DNA of 6,906 nucleotides, from assembly GCA_036512155.1 (NCBI GenBank), contig DATCBD010000106.1, forward strand, positions 1-6,906. The letters run 5' to 3'. Under the pieces are notes generated by a model. The model was not told where the DNA came from. It worked only from the letters and a program-made list of their open reading frames with translations, and ran no database searches. Of the stretch, positions 1 to 6,710 are shown one piece after another. The position numbers were made by a program, and so were the translations under genes. Positions within the stretch are counted from its first letter, which is position 1. Every line of letters begins with the position of its first letter. The DNA comes from Palsa-739 sp036512155. GTDB lineage: Bacteria > Actinomycetota > Thermoleophilia > Gaiellales > Gaiellaceae.

Positions 1-760
1 TCCCGTTCCACGGAGCGTTTCCGGTCGCGATGAGGAGATCGCCGGTCGACGGATCGACGACCGCACCGGAGCGGCCCCAGATGGCGGAGTCGCTCGCGTC
101 GCACGTGCTCGGCACGATCAGCCCGGCGCGGTTCGAGCACAGCGAGTTCCACACGTGCAGCAGCCGTCCGCTCGCGGCGTCGATCACCGCGACGTGCCCT
201 TGATACGGCGGCGTGTCGCCGATGTACCCTCCGGTGACGGCGATGACGTGGCCGCTTGCGAGGTTCAGCGCCCCCGCGATCTTCTCCCGCGAGGGCAGCG
301 TCGTGATCGTCACGCTCCATGCGGGATGGCCGCTCGCGGCCGAGAGCTTGTAGATGCGACCGCCCGGTGAGGCGGCGTAGATCCACTTCTCCGACGGATC
401 GGCGACCGGCGTCGCGGTGGTGATCTGCCCGCTCCCCGCCAACGACGCGTAGCCCGGCGGAGTGAAGCGCCACCGAACTGCGCCGCTCGCAGCGTCGATC
501 GCCTCGGTGCGCCCGTACGTCGTCGTGACGACGAAGAGGCCGTGCACGTAAATCGGCGACGAGTCGACGGTGCCGTCGAGCGTCACCGTTCGCAGCTTCA
601 GCGACTTGACGTTGCCGGCGGTGATCCCGGTCGCATATGGATAGACGCCGGTGCGCGACGCGGTCCAGTCGAACGTGAGCCAGTCATGACTGACAGTCGT
701 CCGAGCGGTCCCCCCGAGCAGAAGCGATGCAAGAGCAGTTAACGCCGCAAGAGCACGCGT
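1..760 (-). CDS. Secreted PQQ-like beta-propeller repeat protein, N-terminal part (runs off the left edge)
   Basis: The 253 codons visible translate without a stop. Counting the ACG at 758-760 as residue 1, residues 1-19 look like a signal peptide: an arginine, a run of Ala/Leu, then a GGTA end suited to signal peptidase. After this comes the motif DWLTFDWTASRTGVYP, then three PQQ-type blades at about 62-99, 113-149 and 160-202, each with an AxDAASG or LSAASG turn followed by a Trp. A later stretch near 225-253 (SAIWGRSGAVVDPSTGDL, then ATGN) is typical of this family. Two cysteines near 206 and 218 could form a disulfide. The product is probably exported. Substrate and true PQQ binding cannot be judged, because the active-site region is not visible. 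The frame has no ATG, GTG or TTG between an upstream TGA and the signal peptide. ACG preceded by a perfect AGGAGG is the best start candidate; CTG at about 694 would delete most of the signal peptide. The gene overlaps the trkA stop by about 20 bases. A link to potassium transport is not evident. Confidence 0.87.
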
Positions 761-1401
761 CGGAGCTCGTCCTCCTTGCCCGGTTCGAGAATGGCGAGCA
801 CCTGGTCACCCGCCTCGAGCTGCGTTGCACCGACGGCGATCTCGGCGCGGCCCGAGCGCATGACGGAGATGAGACGTGCGCCGTCCGGCAGCTCGAGCGC
901 TTCCACGCGCTTGCCCGCGGACGGGGAGTCGCGGTCGATCTGCACCTCGACGATCTCGAGGTTCTCGCGGCGCAGCTCGAGCAGATGGATGAGATCGTGC
1001 TCGGGCACCTCGTGCTCGACGAGCGCCATGATGCTCGAGGTCGCGCACACGGTCGGCGAGATCCCGAGCAGGTCGAAGTGCGCCTGGTTCCGCGGGTCGT
1101 TCACACGAGCTATGACCTGTTCGACGCCGTATTTCTCACGCGCCAGCTGCGCGATGACGAGGTTGTCCTCGTCGTCGCCGGTGAGCGCGAGCACGATGTC
1201 CGGCGGCCGGGCGATGCCGGCGCGCTCGAGCACGCTCAGCTCAGTCGCGTCGCCGCGCTGGACCTGGTGCTCGAACTCTTCCTCGAGCCGCTCGAAGCGG
1301 CCGCGCTCCTGCTCGATCAGGGTCACCTCGTTCCCGAGCCGTACCAAGGAACGAGCGACGTTCGCGCCGACCTTGCCGCCGCCGGCGACGATGGCGTACA
1401 T
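739..1401 (-). CDS. trkA: TrkA-family potassium uptake regulator, RCK_N + RCK_C (CeoC-like)
   Basis: This 220-residue protein is a cytoplasmic regulatory subunit that gates a potassium transporter in response to nucleotides. Residues 1-130 form the RCK_N Rossmann domain. The loop GGGKVG is at 7-12, and the acidic residue Glu30 ends strand 2 (TLIEQE), which favours NAD(H). LALTGDDEDN at 71-80 and ARVNDP at 98-103 are also typical. Residues about 138-218 form RCK_C: VEVQIDRDSP, then AGKRVEALELPDG, then GDQVLAI. In other bacteria RCK_C domains bind ligands such as c-di-AMP; whether this one does is unknown. The length equals that of single-RCK proteins such as mycobacterial CeoC. Its ATG overlaps the stop of the preceding trkA as TGATG. 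It is probably the partner of the shorter RCK protein upstream, both serving the KimA-like permease. No TrkH or TrkG channel is present in the window. Confidence 0.95.
   Translation of the reverse strand: MYAIVAGGGKVGANVARSLVRLGNEVTLIEQERGRFERLEEEFEHQVQRGDATELSVLERAGIARPPDIVLALTGDDEDNLVIAQLAREKYGVEQVIARVNDPRNQAHFDLLGISPTVCATSSIMALVEHEVPEHDLIHLLELRRENLEIVEVQIDRDSPSAGKRVEALELPDGARLISVMRSGRAEIAVGATQLEAGDQVLAILEPGKEDELRRVLLRR
771..776 (-). promoter_or_regulatory. Strong Shine-Dalgarno for the beta-propeller gene
   Basis: The minus strand reads AGGAGG here, inside the last codons of the upstream trkA gene. It lies 10 bases before the ACG at 758-760, which begins the signal-peptide coding sequence. 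No ATG, GTG or TTG in any frame follows at a suitable distance and opens a long reading frame. The GTG nearby at 754-756 is in the trkA frame and reaches that gene's TAA at once. The site therefore supports initiation at or close to the ACG. Confidence 0.6.
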
Positions 1402-1832
1402 CAGCGGCTCACCTGAACTTGCGGCGCGATCGCGCAGCTGCGAACGGCATCCATGAGCGAGTCGATCGCGGTCTTCGTCGGGCAGATCGTGCGCAGCCCG
1501 AGCGTGCTGTAGAAGTCGGCGCGTGCCGGATCGAGCACGCGCACGACGACACAGCCGATGTCGAAGCGCTTCTGCGCGACTTGGCCGATGACGATGTTCG
1601 TGTTGTCGCCATCAGTGACCGCGACGACGGCGTCCGCGTCCTCGATGCCGGCCTCGCGGAGGAGGTCGACATCGATGCCGTGCCCGACGAGGAACGTCCC
1701 TGGCCAGTGCTCGCCGAGACGGGAGAGAGCGTCCTCGTTCTCGTCCACAACCGTGACGTCCCAGCTCTCGCGCTGGAGCTGGAGGGCGATGGTCGAGCCG
1801 ACGCGGCCGCAGCCGACGATTAGAGCCTTCAT
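1401..1832 (-). CDS. trkA: TrkA-family potassium regulator, RCK_N domain only
   Basis: This 143-residue protein contains one RCK_N Rossmann domain and nothing else. The dinucleotide loop GCGRVG is at residues 7-12, and Asp30 ends strand 2 (VTVVDEN), a feature of NAD(H) binders. AVTDGDNTNI at 71-80 and VRVLDPARADFY at 97-108 match the family. It ends at residue 143, just after the domain's last helix (AIDSLMDAVRS), so the RCK_C domain of about 80 residues found in mycobacterial CeoB (about 227 residues) is absent. I chose the ATG at 1830-1832 because family homology begins there and it overlaps the stop of the USP gene as TGATG. A longer frame from 1943 would only add out-of-frame USP sequence. 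It probably assembles with the full-length RCK protein downstream. Loss of the C domain suggests an asymmetric complex in which one subunit senses nucleotide only. I see no in-frame remnant of a C domain downstream. Confidence 0.93.
   Translation of the reverse strand: MKALIVGCGRVGSTIALQLQRESWDVTVVDENEDALSRLGEHWPGTFLVGHGIDVDLLREAGIEDADAVVAVTDGDNTNIVIGQVAQKRFDIGCVVVRVLDPARADFYSTLGLRTICPTKTAIDSLMDAVRSCAIAPQVQVSR
1409..1414 (-). promoter_or_regulatory. Ribosome binding site of the second trkA gene
   Basis: The minus strand reads AGGTGA, 7 bases before the ATG at 1399-1401 and inside the last codons of the RCK_N-only gene. Of the three TGATG junctions in this operon, it is the only one with a recognisable Shine-Dalgarno, so this gene may be translated partly independently of its upstream neighbour. 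Confidence 0.5.
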
Positions 1833-2794
1833 CAGAGCTGCAGCGTAGCGCCTTGGGGGAAGGCGACCACGAGCACTTCTCCCGGCGCGTGACGCAGGAC
1901 GTAGTCCACGGTCGGGGAGAAGAAACCTGCCTGCCGGCGCCACTTCGCGGACGATCCCAGCACGACCAGGTCGGCCCCGATCTCCCGCGCCTCCGCGACG
2001 ATGGCCTCGCCGATCGAGCGGGCGCGGACCGTGCGGCCTGCGACCTGCACGCCCTGGGCGGCCCCGAGCGACGCCGCCTCCGCGAGCGACGCCGCCGCCC
2101 GCTCCTCCGCGTCGGTGAGCGGCGCGTCGTCGGGCTCGTCGAGCGGCACCTTGACGACGAAGAGCGCCTCGACCGCGGCCTGCTGTTCTCCGGCGAGCCG
2201 GATCGCCGTCTTCACCATCTCTTCGCCGATCGGACCGAGCTTCATCGGCACCAGGATGCGCGAAAGGGCCGCCTTCTCAGTCGGCCGCCGCACGACCTTC
2301 CCGCTGACGATCATCACCCGGCAAGGTGCGTCGCGCACGATTGCGAGCGTCTCGGCCGGAAAGGCGCGACGGAACCCGCGGCGCGATTCGACCGGTGCCC
2401 CGACGACGACGAGCTCGGCGCGATGGTCGGTTGCAACCTCCGCCAGCTCGCGTCCGAGGCCGCCGGCTCGGGTACGGATGATGCGCTCCTTCGCCCCGAC
2501 TCCGTACGACCGTGCGATCTCCTTCGCCCGGCTCAGCCGAGCACTCAGGTCTTCCGTCTCGCGGTCGAAGTTCGCGTTCAGCGGCAGCTCCTGGTCGACG
2601 ATCACCGGAGCGACGAGGACGACGCTCGCCCGCCGCTCGCTCGCGAGCCGGCACGCGAGGTCGAGCGCATATTCGGTCTCGCCGCGCCCGAGCAGCGGCA
2701 CGACGATGCTGCGGTAGGCGACCGCCGCGGTCCGCCGTGCCAGACGCCGGGCGCGGCTCCGAGTTTCGCGAACGTGCTGGAGACCGATCCGCAT
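1832..2794 (-). CDS. Tandem universal stress protein (two USP domains)
   Basis: The 320-residue soluble protein starts with a basic stretch of about 27 residues, rich in Arg. Two USP folds follow. USP1 spans about 28-165, beginning YRSIVVPLLG with VVVGAPVES at 129-137. USP2 spans about 178-312, beginning SRILVPMKLG with VVLGSSAKW at 277-285. The classic ATP-binding pattern G-2x-G-9x-G(S/T) is degraded in both domains: the second glycine is Val135 in USP1 and Ala283 in USP2. Nucleotide binding may therefore be weak or altered. The ATG at 2792-2794 overlaps the permease stop as TGATG, and homology begins within the first 30 residues. The upstream extension open to 3046 lies inside the permease and is not coding in this frame. 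Its position between a potassium permease and two TrkA genes suggests a regulatory partner of that transporter. The exact role is unknown. Confidence 0.9.
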   Translation of the reverse strand: MRIGLQHVRETRSRARRLARRTAAVAYRSIVVPLLGRGETEYALDLACRLASERRASVVLVAPVIVDQELPLNANFDRETEDLSARLSRAKEIARSYGVGAKERIIRTRAGGLGRELAEVATDHRAELVVVGAPVESRRGFRRAFPAETLAIVRDAPCRVMIVSGKVVRRPTEKAALSRILVPMKLGPIGEEMVKTAIRLAGEQQAAVEALFVVKVPLDEPDDAPLTDAEERAAASLAEAASLGAAQGVQVAGRTVRARSIGEAIVAEAREIGADLVVLGSSAKWRRQAGFFSPTVDYVLRHAPGEVLVVAFPQGATLQL

Positions 2795-5082
2795 CAGCGG
2801 AGTAGCTGGTAGGGGACGCTGCCGAGGATCACGTTGGGCTCGAACAGGAGAAGGCGCTTGATGTAGAGCGCGCGCTGGTTGTGAAGCATGCGCCGCCAGC
2901 CGTGGGTCACGAGCTCGGGCATGAGCACGAGCACGGTGGTGTCGCCGTCCTTCGTCAAGTCGCGGAGATACCGGAGGAGCGGCTTGCCGAGGTCCCGGTA
3001 CGGCGCCTCGTCCACCTCGAGCGGAATCCGCGGCCCGTTCGTCCACTCGCGGCGGATGCTCTGCGCGGCCGCCGCATCGAACGCGAAGTGGACGGCGCGC
3101 GTGTCATCGATCCCGAGCGTGCGGGCGTAGTTGACGGCGCGCATGGACGCGGCGTTCATGCTCGCGACGATGACGCGGGCGACGAGCTTGTCCGGAGGGG
3201 GTTCGATCCGCCCGGCGATCGCCGGTACGTCGACGACGACGACCCCCGTCTCGGAGAGCAACCGGAGCTTGAGCATCAGCTCGAGCGGACGGTGTCGCTC
3301 CTCCAGAAGCGACGCGTTCCGGAACTCTTCGGGGATGACGACGGTGACGAAGTCGGACTCGCCGCGAGGGAGGCGCCACACCTGCTCGAGCACGGCGTCG
3401 ACCGCCCCATGCGCGGGATCGAGCACGTCGAGCCGGGGGTCGTCGCCGACATGGCGATACCAGCGCGGACGGATGCCTGGGTCGCTTCCCCGGCGGGGGA
3501 TGTGCAAGGCCCGCAGCTTCTCGCTGTGGATCCTGCGTACGAACCAGAGGGCACGATCCGTCGCATCGTCGATCGATTCGACGAGGAGCAGCGTGCGGTT
3601 GCGCGCGTCCGGCACGGCGGCGACGGCGGCCGCTCCGGCCGCGAGCCGGCGCAACACGCGGTCGTAATGGCGGCGGACCCCGTAGAAGCCGAGCACCATC
3701 AGCGGGATGGCGACGATCACGAGCCACGCACCCTCGGTGAACTTCGTGATGATGACGACGACCGCCACCACGAAGGTCGCCACTGCACCAACTCCGTTGA
3801 TCGGCGCGCGCCAGCGCCAGCCGGCGCCATGCGTCCGCAGCCAGTAGCGAACCATCCCGGCCTGCGAGAGCGTGAAGGCGGTGAAGACGCCGACGACGTA
3901 CAGGTGGATGAGGTTGTTGACGTTTGCGTGGTAGATCCAGATCAGCAATGTCGCGGCGCCGGCGAGGACCACGACTCCGTTCGAGTAGACGAGGCGGTCG
4001 CCGAGGTTGCTGAACTGCCGTGCGATGAAGCGGTCCTGCGCGAGCAGCGCGGACAGCCTCGGAAAGCCCTGGAACGACGTGTTCGCGGCGAGGATGAGGA
4101 CTGCGAATGTGAAGATCTGGACGATCCAGAAGAACGCGGCCCCGCTGCTGCCGGCCGGGAACACGGCGCGGGTCACCTGCGAGACGACCGACACGGTCGA
4201 GCTCGGCCGGGCGTGAGTCGCGACCGCGAGGTACGAGACGCCGAGGAACATCGTGACCGCCACGACGCCGAGCACAGTGAGCGTCTTCGCGGCATTCTTG
4301 GATTGCGGCCGCTTGAACGCGTTGACGCCGTTCGCGATCGCCTCCACGCCCGTCAGCGCACTTGCTCCGGACGCGAACGCCTTGAGGATGAGGAAGATCC
4401 CGAGGGCCTGCGCCCCAGGAGGAAGAGCGTGCGGAGCAACAGCGTGCGGACAGCCCGTCGTCGCGCACTTCGACACTCCGACGCCGACGGCCAGGAGCAT
4501 CGAGCCGATGAAGAGGTACGTGGGAAGCGCGAAGACGAGCCCCGACTCCCGCACGCCGCGGAGATTGATGAGCATGATCACGACGACCGCAATGAGCGAG
4601 AGCAAGGTGTTGTACGCGTGCAACGATGTCACGGCCGACGTGATTGCGAGCACGCCGCTCGAGACCGAGACGGCGACGGTGAGGACGTAGTCGACGAGCA
4701 GCGCCGCGGCGGCGACGAGGCTCGGAGACGTCCCGAGGTTCTCGCGCGCGACGACGTACGCGCCACCCGACATCTCGTACGCGTGCACCGTCTGCCGGTA
4801 CGACGCGATGACGATCGCCATGAGTGCAGCGACGGCGATCGAAATCGGCAGCGCTACATGCAGTACGTGCAGGCCTGCCGTGAGAAGGACGACCATGGCT
4901 GCCTCGGTCGCGTACGCGACGGAGGAGATCGCGTCCGCAGCGAAGATCGGCAGCGCGAGGCCGATCGGGAGGAGCTCGTCGTCCGCCTGGCCCGATCGCA
5001 TCGCACGGCCGAGGAAGAGTCGCCGGAACGGCCTCTCGGGCTCGAGCCCCGAGTCCTGAGGAGTCCGCGCGGGCGTCGCCAC
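2794..5082 (-). CDS. KimA-like APC-superfamily potassium permease with duplicated cytoplasmic tail
   Basis: This 762-residue membrane protein has about twelve hydrophobic segments between residues 35 and 470. It matches Bacillus KimA (YdaO), a proton-coupled potassium importer. From my memory of KimA, its ion-site residues D36, Y43, D117, T121, S125, T230 and E233 correspond at a constant offset of 14 to D50, Y57, D131, T135, S139, T244 and E247. These lie in the motifs FAADAISSVAY, DYVLTVAVS and ALTGVEAI. Tyr395 may match KimA Y377. The cytoplasmic tail, about 495-762, is longer than usual and contains two similar USP-like units (see findings). Actinobacterial members are often annotated only as amino-acid permeases, but the conserved ion site and the potassium-gene context favour potassium. 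The start is GTG at 5080-5082, 17 bases after the previous stop and with no clear Shine-Dalgarno. The segment FRRLFLGRAMRS just before the first helix matches the KimA N terminus, so this start or one close to it is right. No c-di-AMP riboswitch fits in the gap. Confidence 0.92.
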   Translation of the reverse strand: MATPARTPQDSGLEPERPFRRLFLGRAMRSGQADDELLPIGLALPIFAADAISSVAYATEAAMVVLLTAGLHVLHVALPISIAVAALMAIVIASYRQTVHAYEMSGGAYVVARENLGTSPSLVAAAALLVDYVLTVAVSVSSGVLAITSAVTSLHAYNTLLSLIAVVVIMLINLRGVRESGLVFALPTYLFIGSMLLAVGVGVSKCATTGCPHAVAPHALPPGAQALGIFLILKAFASGASALTGVEAIANGVNAFKRPQSKNAAKTLTVLGVVAVTMFLGVSYLAVATHARPSSTVSVVSQVTRAVFPAGSSGAAFFWIVQIFTFAVLILAANTSFQGFPRLSALLAQDRFIARQFSNLGDRLVYSNGVVVLAGAATLLIWIYHANVNNLIHLYVVGVFTAFTLSQAGMVRYWLRTHGAGWRWRAPINGVGAVATFVVAVVVIITKFTEGAWLVIVAIPLMVLGFYGVRRHYDRVLRRLAAGAAAVAAVPDARNRTLLLVESIDDATDRALWFVRRIHSEKLRALHIPRRGSDPGIRPRWYRHVGDDPRLDVLDPAHGAVDAVLEQVWRLPRGESDFVTVVIPEEFRNASLLEERHRPLELMLKLRLLSETGVVVVDVPAIAGRIEPPPDKLVARVIVASMNAASMRAVNYARTLGIDDTRAVHFAFDAAAAQSIRREWTNGPRIPLEVDEAPYRDLGKPLLRYLRDLTKDGDTTVLVLMPELVTHGWRRMLHNQRALYIKRLLLFEPNVILGSVPYQLLR

Positions 5083-5099
5083 GCGCCAAGACTACGGTT

Positions 5100-5618
5100 C
5101 TACGCGGCGGGCTTGAGCACGACCGTCTCCGTCGGCGCGTTCGTGAGCAGCCACGCGAGCTCCTTGGGCGTGAAGCCCTCGCGTCCCTCGGCAGGCGCCG
5201 GGGCGACGATACGGTCGAACGGCTCGGCCTCCCACAGCCGCTTCACCGCGTGGGTGAGCGTCCGGCCCTTCTCGATGCGCGCGTCGACGGGGACGCCCGC
5301 ACGCAGCGCGGCGAGCTCGACCGCCTCGAGCAAGGGCATCGCCATCTTCACTTGCTCACGCAGCGGCGAATCCTCCTCGTATTGCAGTGGGACGACGAGC
5401 AGGTACGCCGGGACGAGGACGGCGTCCTCCGCGCTCGCGATACGAATCGCAGCGTCGAGGACGGTCTGGTCGAGACTGCCGGAGAACGGGACGAGGATGC
5501 GGCGCGCTCCCCTGCGCACCGGCAACCGCCGCGGCGGACGGCGGGCCACGAGCAGTGCGACGAGCGCCACCGCGAGCAGGGCGACGAGGACGAGCAGACC
5601 GACGTCGAGCCCGTTCAT
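5100..5618 (-). CDS. Membrane-anchored universal stress (USP) domain protein
   Basis: The protein has 172 residues. Residues 4-25 form one strongly hydrophobic helix (LLVLVALLAVALVALLV), followed by an Arg/Pro-rich linker at 26-40, so the rest should face the cytoplasm. Residues about 40-170 resemble a USP fold: it opens with RRILVPFSGSLDQTVLDAAI, has a middle EAVELAALRAGVPVDARI, and ends VVLKPA. The usual glycine-rich ATP loop is missing; the region reads APAEGREGFTPKELAWLL. Its ATG overlaps the TGA of the KdpD-type gene (ATGA), giving tight translational coupling. The upstream partner is a KdpD that has lost its own membrane segments, so this protein could supply a membrane dock for it or for the permease encoded next. 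That is inference. I do not know a named family member with this exact architecture. Confidence 0.87.
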   Translation of the reverse strand: MNGLDVGLLVLVALLAVALVALLVARRPPRRLPVRRGARRILVPFSGSLDQTVLDAAIRIASAEDAVLVPAYLLVVPLQYEEDSPLREQVKMAMPLLEAVELAALRAGVPVDARIEKGRTLTHAVKRLWEAEPFDRIVAPAPAEGREGFTPKELAWLLTNAPTETVVLKPAA

Positions 5619-6706
5619 TCCTCACGCTCCGGCCGGTCGGCACGGTTCGCGACGACACGGATGTCGATGCCGGGAAGCTCCCGCACCATGCGGGAAAGGA
5701 GAGAGCCGCCGAAAATCTCCCGCCGCCGGCTCTCGTCAGGCGTGCCGACGAGGATGTAGGTCGTGCCGCGGTCGTAGGCGACGCGGCGCACGGCCGCGAC
5801 GAAATCGTCTCCCTCCTCCTCCAGGAAGTGCGCGCCGAGCACGATCGCCAGCCGTCGGAGTGCCGCGAGCGACACCTGCTCCTGTTCGCTGAGCTCGTGC
5901 CCCGGCTTGCGCACCCACATCGCGTCCATCTGCGCGCCGAGCCGCTCCGCAGAGCGCCAGGCGCGGCGCATGATCCGCTGCGACTTCGGCTGCGGCTCGA
6001 CGAGCGCGAGCACGCGCTCCGCGATCGCCTGCTGGCTGAGCGGGTCCAGCACGGCGTTCTTGCGCCGCGCCTCCACATCCTCGGCTACCTCGCGCAGCGC
6101 GAGCTCGCGCAGGCGCGAGAGGTTCTCGGTGCGGAAGAAGTTCAGCAGCGCCGCCTCGGCGCGCTCCGGTGCGTAGATCTTCCCCGCGCGGAGGCGCTGC
6201 TGCAGCGCCTCGGGCGTGAGGTCGACGAGGACGACCTCGTCCGCCTCGTCGATGAGCCGGTCGGGGAACGTCTCGCGCACGCGCACGTCCGTCAGCTCGG
6301 CGACCTCGTCGTTCAGACTCTCGAGGTGCTGGACGTTGACGGTCGAGATGACGTCGATGCCCGCATTCAGCACTTCCTCGATGTCCTGGTAGCGCTTCTC
6401 GTTGCGCATCCCGGGAGCGTTCGTGTGCGCGAGCTCATCGATGAGCGCAAGCTCCGGCGCGCGGCGGATGACGGCGTCGGCGTCCATCTCGTTCAGTTCG
6501 AGGCCGCCGTGCTCGGCCCGGAAGTGCGGAACCACTTCCATCCCGCGCGCGAGCGCGGCGGTCTCGGGTCGCTCGTGCGGCTCGAGGTAGCCGATGACGA
6601 CGTCGCGGCCCTCCTCGATCGCCTGCCGGCCCTCCTGGAGCATGCGATAGGTCTTGCCGACGCCCGCCGCCATGCCCAGGAGGATCCGGTAACGGCCCCT
6701 GGCCGT
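5615..6706 (-). CDS. kdpD: Stand-alone KdpD N-terminal sensor (KdpD + USP domains), no histidine kinase
   Basis: Counted from the ACG at 6704-6706 the protein has 363 residues; from the first ATG at 6671-6673 it has 352. Numbered from ACG, residues 1-225 are the KdpD domain. The Walker A loop is at about 11-19 (GMAAGVGKT) and the Walker B region at 86-96 (LALIDELAHTN). Signature motifs follow: TVNVQHLESLND at about 122-133 and ELALREVAEDV near 201-211. Residues about 228-356 form the USP domain; its glycine loop is partial (G321, D324, G334-S335). A full KdpD (about 850-900 residues) continues with four membrane helices, HisKA and HATPase; here the gene stops after USP. Short KdpDs of this kind are known, for example in Anabaena. 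The conserved strand RGRYRILLG before Walker A is encoded upstream of the first ATG, with no ATG, GTG or TTG back to the TGA at 6746-6748. ACG sits 4 bases after the kdpB stop. Its role is probably to sense potassium or nucleotide state and to regulate the Kdp pump or its expression. Confidence 0.92.
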   Translation of the reverse strand, partial: TARGRYRILLGMAAGVGKTYRMLQEGRQAIEEGRDVVIGYLEPHERPETAALARGMEVVPHFRAEHGGLELNEMDADAVIRRAPELALIDELAHTNAPGMRNEKRYQDIEEVLNAGIDVISTVNVQHLESLNDEVAELTDVRVRETFPDRLIDEADEVVLVDLTPEALQQRLRAGKIYAPERAEAALLNFFRTENLSRLRELALREVAEDVEARRKNAVLDPLSQQAIAERVLALVEPQPKSQRIMRRAWRSAERLGAQMDAMWVRKPGHELSEQEQVSLAALRRLAIVLGAHFLEEEGDDFVAAVRRVAYDRGTTYILVGTPDESRRREIFGGSLLSRMVRELPGIDIRVVANRADRPEREE

Positions 6707-6710
6707 GGCG

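Noticed and set aside
710..715. Run of six G (minus strand) in the signal peptide region as a phase-variable or frameshift site
   Set aside because: The frame is continuous through the run: the signal peptide before it and the propeller motifs after it are in the same frame. No start in another frame yields a sensible N terminus.
1833..1943. Upstream extension of the RCK_N-only protein by 37 residues
   Set aside because: It is out-of-frame USP sequence. The family N terminus MKALIVGCGRVG begins at the ATG at 1830-1832.
2795..3046. Upstream extension of the tandem USP protein by 84 residues
   Set aside because: The extra part is inside the permease gene, is Arg/Pro/Ala-rich and has no homology. 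The ATG at 2792-2794 overlapping the permease stop is a better start.
5083..5099. Possible c-di-AMP (ydaO-type) riboswitch before the KimA-like gene
   Set aside because: Such riboswitches precede kimA in Firmicutes, but the gap here is only 17 bases between coding regions, too short for the aptamer.
2881..5892. A 1003-codon open frame on the plus strand
   Set aside because: It lies antisense to the permease and the membrane-anchored USP gene. The translation is Arg/Asp/Glu-rich low-complexity sequence without domains, a usual by-product of high GC with G/C-rich third positions.
739..6706. Genes interrupted by frameshift or premature stop
   Set aside because: The five genes that lie fully in the window with normal starts read cleanly from family N terminus to natural stop. 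The kdpD oddity concerns its start codon, not its reading frame.
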